From NCBI GenBank assembly GCA_021108055.1, contig JAIORR010000308.1, positions 1 to 8,134 on the forward strand: a stretch of DNA of 8,134 nt. The letters run 5' to 3'. Below the pieces are notes generated by a model. It did no database searches. It was not told the origin of the DNA and saw only the letters and a list, made by a program, of their open reading frames with translations. A program made the position numbers and the translations under genes. The stretch comes from Candidatus Cloacimonadota bacterium. Lineage in GTDB: Bacteria > Cloacimonadota > Cloacimonadia > Cloacimonadales > TCS61. Shown piece after piece: positions 6,449 through 8,134 of the stretch. Every line of letters starts with the position of its first letter. The first letter of the stretch is position 1.

Positions 6449-7342
6449 TCAACTATGAATACCAGTAATTTTTCTGATAATATCTTTCGGTAATTCATAA
6501 AGGAAAAAATCGTTTTCCTGCTCCCAGCTTTCAAAGCCGGTTTTGTTACAAAATTTTAATAAATTATTATTTTTCGGAACTAATATATTCAGGTATTTCT
6601 TTTTCTTTTCAAGAGCAATATTGATAAAATGATCTTTTATACCTGTGAATATTTCTTCATTTTCTGCTTCTAACAAACTTATCCAGAATTCGTCTTTGTA
6701 AAAGACTTCCGAATATATTCCCGCACCTTTGATCTTTCCGTTCTCCTGCCAGACGATAACCTTGTTTTCGTTAACGAATTGCTGTAGAAGCTGTTCCGAA
6801 CAGGAATGAACAACCCATCCTTTACCAATGAAATTATTGCATAAATTCAGATAGGAAGAATTTTTCAAATACTCTCTTAATTGTATAAAATCAACAGGGG
6901 CTGAAATATTATCCGGTAACGGTTTTTTCTTTGAATTACCTATTTTAAGAACTTTTAAAGATAATGTTAAAACTCTTTTGAAACCTGTTTTTTCATTGAA
7001 ACGAATGGAAGCGATATTATCGAAATATGTAGAGAAACGGATGGAAGAGATATTCTTTCCTTTAAGAAAATCAAAATAATAAGCTGTAAGTTGTTTCCCT
7101 ACGCCTTTGATCTTTGTTTGCGGATCTTTCCTCAATCCTTCAAGCCAGATATCGGTGGGCGAAAGGAATGTTAATTTGCCAAACCCTATCAGTTTCTTAT
7201 CTACCCACAAACCTGCAAAGATACTATGCGGGTCTTTTACCCATTCATCAAAAATCTGCGGGATGTAATCATCTCCTTCCCATATCTTTGATGATATCTT
7301 CAGAACATCGGTTTTATCTTCAGCTTTTATTTTTCGTATCAT
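6449..7342 (-). CDS. GNAT-family N-acetyltransferase with a second GNAT-like half
   Basis: This 297-residue cytosolic protein should transfer an acetyl group from acetyl-CoA to an amine. The N-terminal GNAT domain (1-130) contains WEGDDYIPQIFDEWVKDP (21-38), GFGKLTFL (53-60), the beta4 strand DIWLEGLRKDP (64-74), the acetyl-CoA pyrophosphate loop KIKGVGKQL (77-85, fitting x-x-GxG), and FNEKTGFKRV (115-124). The WEGDDYIPxxFDEW start resembles the group that includes vertebrate histidine N-acetyltransferase-like proteins; the acceptor here is unknown. Residues 150-297 look like a second, degenerate GNAT unit: VIVWQENGKIKGAGIYS (195-211), then KFCNKTGFESW (263-273) and an ending beta strand FFLYELP, but no Q/RxxGxG loop. 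Its ATG overlaps the stop of the YgjP-like gene in ATGA and has no clear ribosome binding site, so translation probably depends on coupling. Confidence 0.88.
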   Translation of the reverse strand: MIRKIKAEDKTDVLKISSKIWEGDDYIPQIFDEWVKDPHSIFAGLWVDKKLIGFGKLTFLSPTDIWLEGLRKDPQTKIKGVGKQLTAYYFDFLKGKNISSIRFSTYFDNIASIRFNEKTGFKRVLTLSLKVLKIGNSKKKPLPDNISAPVDFIQLREYLKNSSYLNLCNNFIGKGWVVHSCSEQLLQQFVNENKVIVWQENGKIKGAGIYSEVFYKDEFWISLLEAENEEIFTGIKDHFINIALEKKKKYLNILVPKNNNLLKFCNKTGFESWEQENDFFLYELPKDIIRKITGIHS

Positions 7343-7923
7343 AACAAAGCCAGATTATACCGCTTCAATTTTGCGTCTATCAGTTTTGGTTCTTTAATAT
7401 ATTTTTCCAGTTCGCTCCAAAATTCCTTTTGATGATTCTTTACTTTGGTATGAACAAGTTCGTGCAGTATCACATAATCTATGAGTTCAGCCGGAAGGTT
7501 TATAAGTTTTATATTCAAGCTGATATTATTCTTTGCCGAACAACTTCCCCACCTTGTTTTTTGGGAACGGATAAATAAACGATTGTACTGTAAATCATAC
7601 TTAAGTGAAATTTCATTTAACCTGTTATGTAATATCAATTTCGGGTATTTCTTATCTGTAGAAATATTTTCTGAATTCTGTAATGTGAATTTATTTCTTT
7701 CATCGATTCTCTGCAAATGTTTTTGTATCCATTGTTTTTTGGAATGAATAAAGTCTTCAGCGGTTTTCAAAGAAAATTTTGCTGGAATTGTAACTGATAT
7801 TTTTCCATTATTCTTGATTGATATCCGCAAACGTTTTGCCTTTAAACTCTTTTTGAAATACACAGTTCCAATATCAGCCACCATTTTTATTGTGATGTTG
7901 GAATTAATTTTCTGGATATTCAT
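7339..7923 (-). CDS. YgjP/DUF45-family zinc metallopeptidase-like protein
   Basis: This 194-residue cytosolic protein of the YgjP-like metallopeptidase (DUF45) family carries the zinc motif HELVH (154-158), with ligands His154 and His158, catalytic Glu155 and a probable third ligand His164 in NHQKEFW. Upstream are the family marks SLKAKRLRISI (26-36), VTIPAKFSLKTAEDFI (44-59) and QKTRWGSCSAKNNISLN (121-137). Length and motif order match complete members. The family's physiological substrates are poorly known; SprT/WSS1-type proteases are distant relatives. There is no signal peptide. The start at 7923 has only weak purine support; Met14 is an alternative without better support. It begins 29 bases after the secreted-protein gene and overlaps the acetyltransferase by 4 bases (ATGA). 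Confidence 0.9.
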   Translation of the reverse strand: MNIQKINSNITIKMVADIGTVYFKKSLKAKRLRISIKNNGKISVTIPAKFSLKTAEDFIHSKKQWIQKHLQRIDERNKFTLQNSENISTDKKYPKLILHNRLNEISLKYDLQYNRLFIRSQKTRWGSCSAKNNISLNIKLINLPAELIDYVILHELVHTKVKNHQKEFWSELEKYIKEPKLIDAKLKRYNLALL

Positions 7924-7952
7924 TAGTCATTCTATCTGAAGTCATATTTCTT

Positions 7953-8134
7953 TTATTTTACAATTATTGCTTTTTTAACTTTTATTTCATTACCTGCTGA
8001 TAGTTTATAGAAATATACGCCGGAACAAACGGTTTCTCCATTATCGTCATCACCATTCCAGATAACAGAATGATTTCCGGCATCCATTCTTTCCTTAACC
8101 AATGTTTTCACTTTTTGCCCTTTTACATTATAAA
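7953..8134 (-). CDS. C-terminal end of a secreted protein with FlgD-like Ig/Por-type tail (partial)
   Basis: The frame enters from the right edge of the window and stops with TAA at 7955-7953, giving the last 59 residues of a larger protein. Visible marks are YNVKGQKVKTL at its start, GNHSVIWNGDDDNG, CSGVYFYKL and the ending IIVK. By hand it aligns without gaps to the last 59 residues of the exported C45-type hydrolase, with 24 identical positions. Such tails mark exported or surface proteins in Cloacimonadota, Bacteroidota and relatives, and are read by a type IX-like secretion route in Bacteroidota. Whether this organism has that machinery is not shown here. The catalytic or binding part of the protein lies outside the window. 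Its stop is 29 bases before the YgjP-like start. Confidence 0.85.
   Translation of the reverse strand, partial: YNVKGQKVKTLVKERMDAGNHSVIWNGDDDNGETVCSGVYFYKLSAGNEIKVKKAIIVK

Overview
The window is AT-rich DNA in which every supported gene lies on the minus strand, so transcription runs from position 8134 towards position 1. Two secreted proteins end in a FlgD-like Ig/Por-type C-terminal tail, with motifs such as N-x-KGQK, GNHS and SGxYFY. That tail and the general gene style suggest a Gram-negative of the Fibrobacterota-Chlorobiota-Bacteroidota sphere. Candidatus Cloacimonadota is my best guess, inferred from style only because there is no rRNA or other marker gene. I see no tRNA, rRNA, CRISPR array, insertion sequence or integrase. 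No gene-free gap exceeds 300 bases.

In transcription order the layout is as follows. (1) The 3' end of a secreted-protein gene (7953-8134, cut by the window edge). (2) A YgjP-type zinc metallopeptidase (7339-7923), which overlaps by 4 bases (ATGA) a GNAT acetyltransferase with a second, degenerate GNAT-like half (6449-7342). (3) A GTG-started MFS transporter (5151-6404), which overlaps by 4 bases an FMN nitroreductase (4591-5154). (4) Fourteen bases further on, an exported C45-type Ntn hydrolase with a calcium-loop-like motif and a secretion tail (3062-4576). (5) An unrecognised 414-residue cytosolic protein behind a very strong ribosome binding site (1771-3015). (6) A broken nucleotidyltransferase remnant (1560-1740) followed 5 bases later by an intact 79-residue partner-like gene (1315-1554). 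(7) A fold-type I PLP aminotransferase of the LysN / 2-aminoadipate type (49-1263). (8) A three-unit decamer repeat at the very edge (5-34).

The spacing is tight and no convincing hairpin-plus-T-run terminator was found, so long co-transcripts are plausible. The two ATGA overlaps mark translationally coupled pairs. The genes do not form one obvious pathway. The region looks like accessory or housekeeping-peripheral metabolism (amino-acid transamination, flavin reduction, efflux, extracellular amide hydrolysis). The points most worth a second look are the unrecognised 414-residue protein, the decayed nucleotidyltransferase module, the Ca-loop in the exported Ntn hydrolase, and the decamer repeat.
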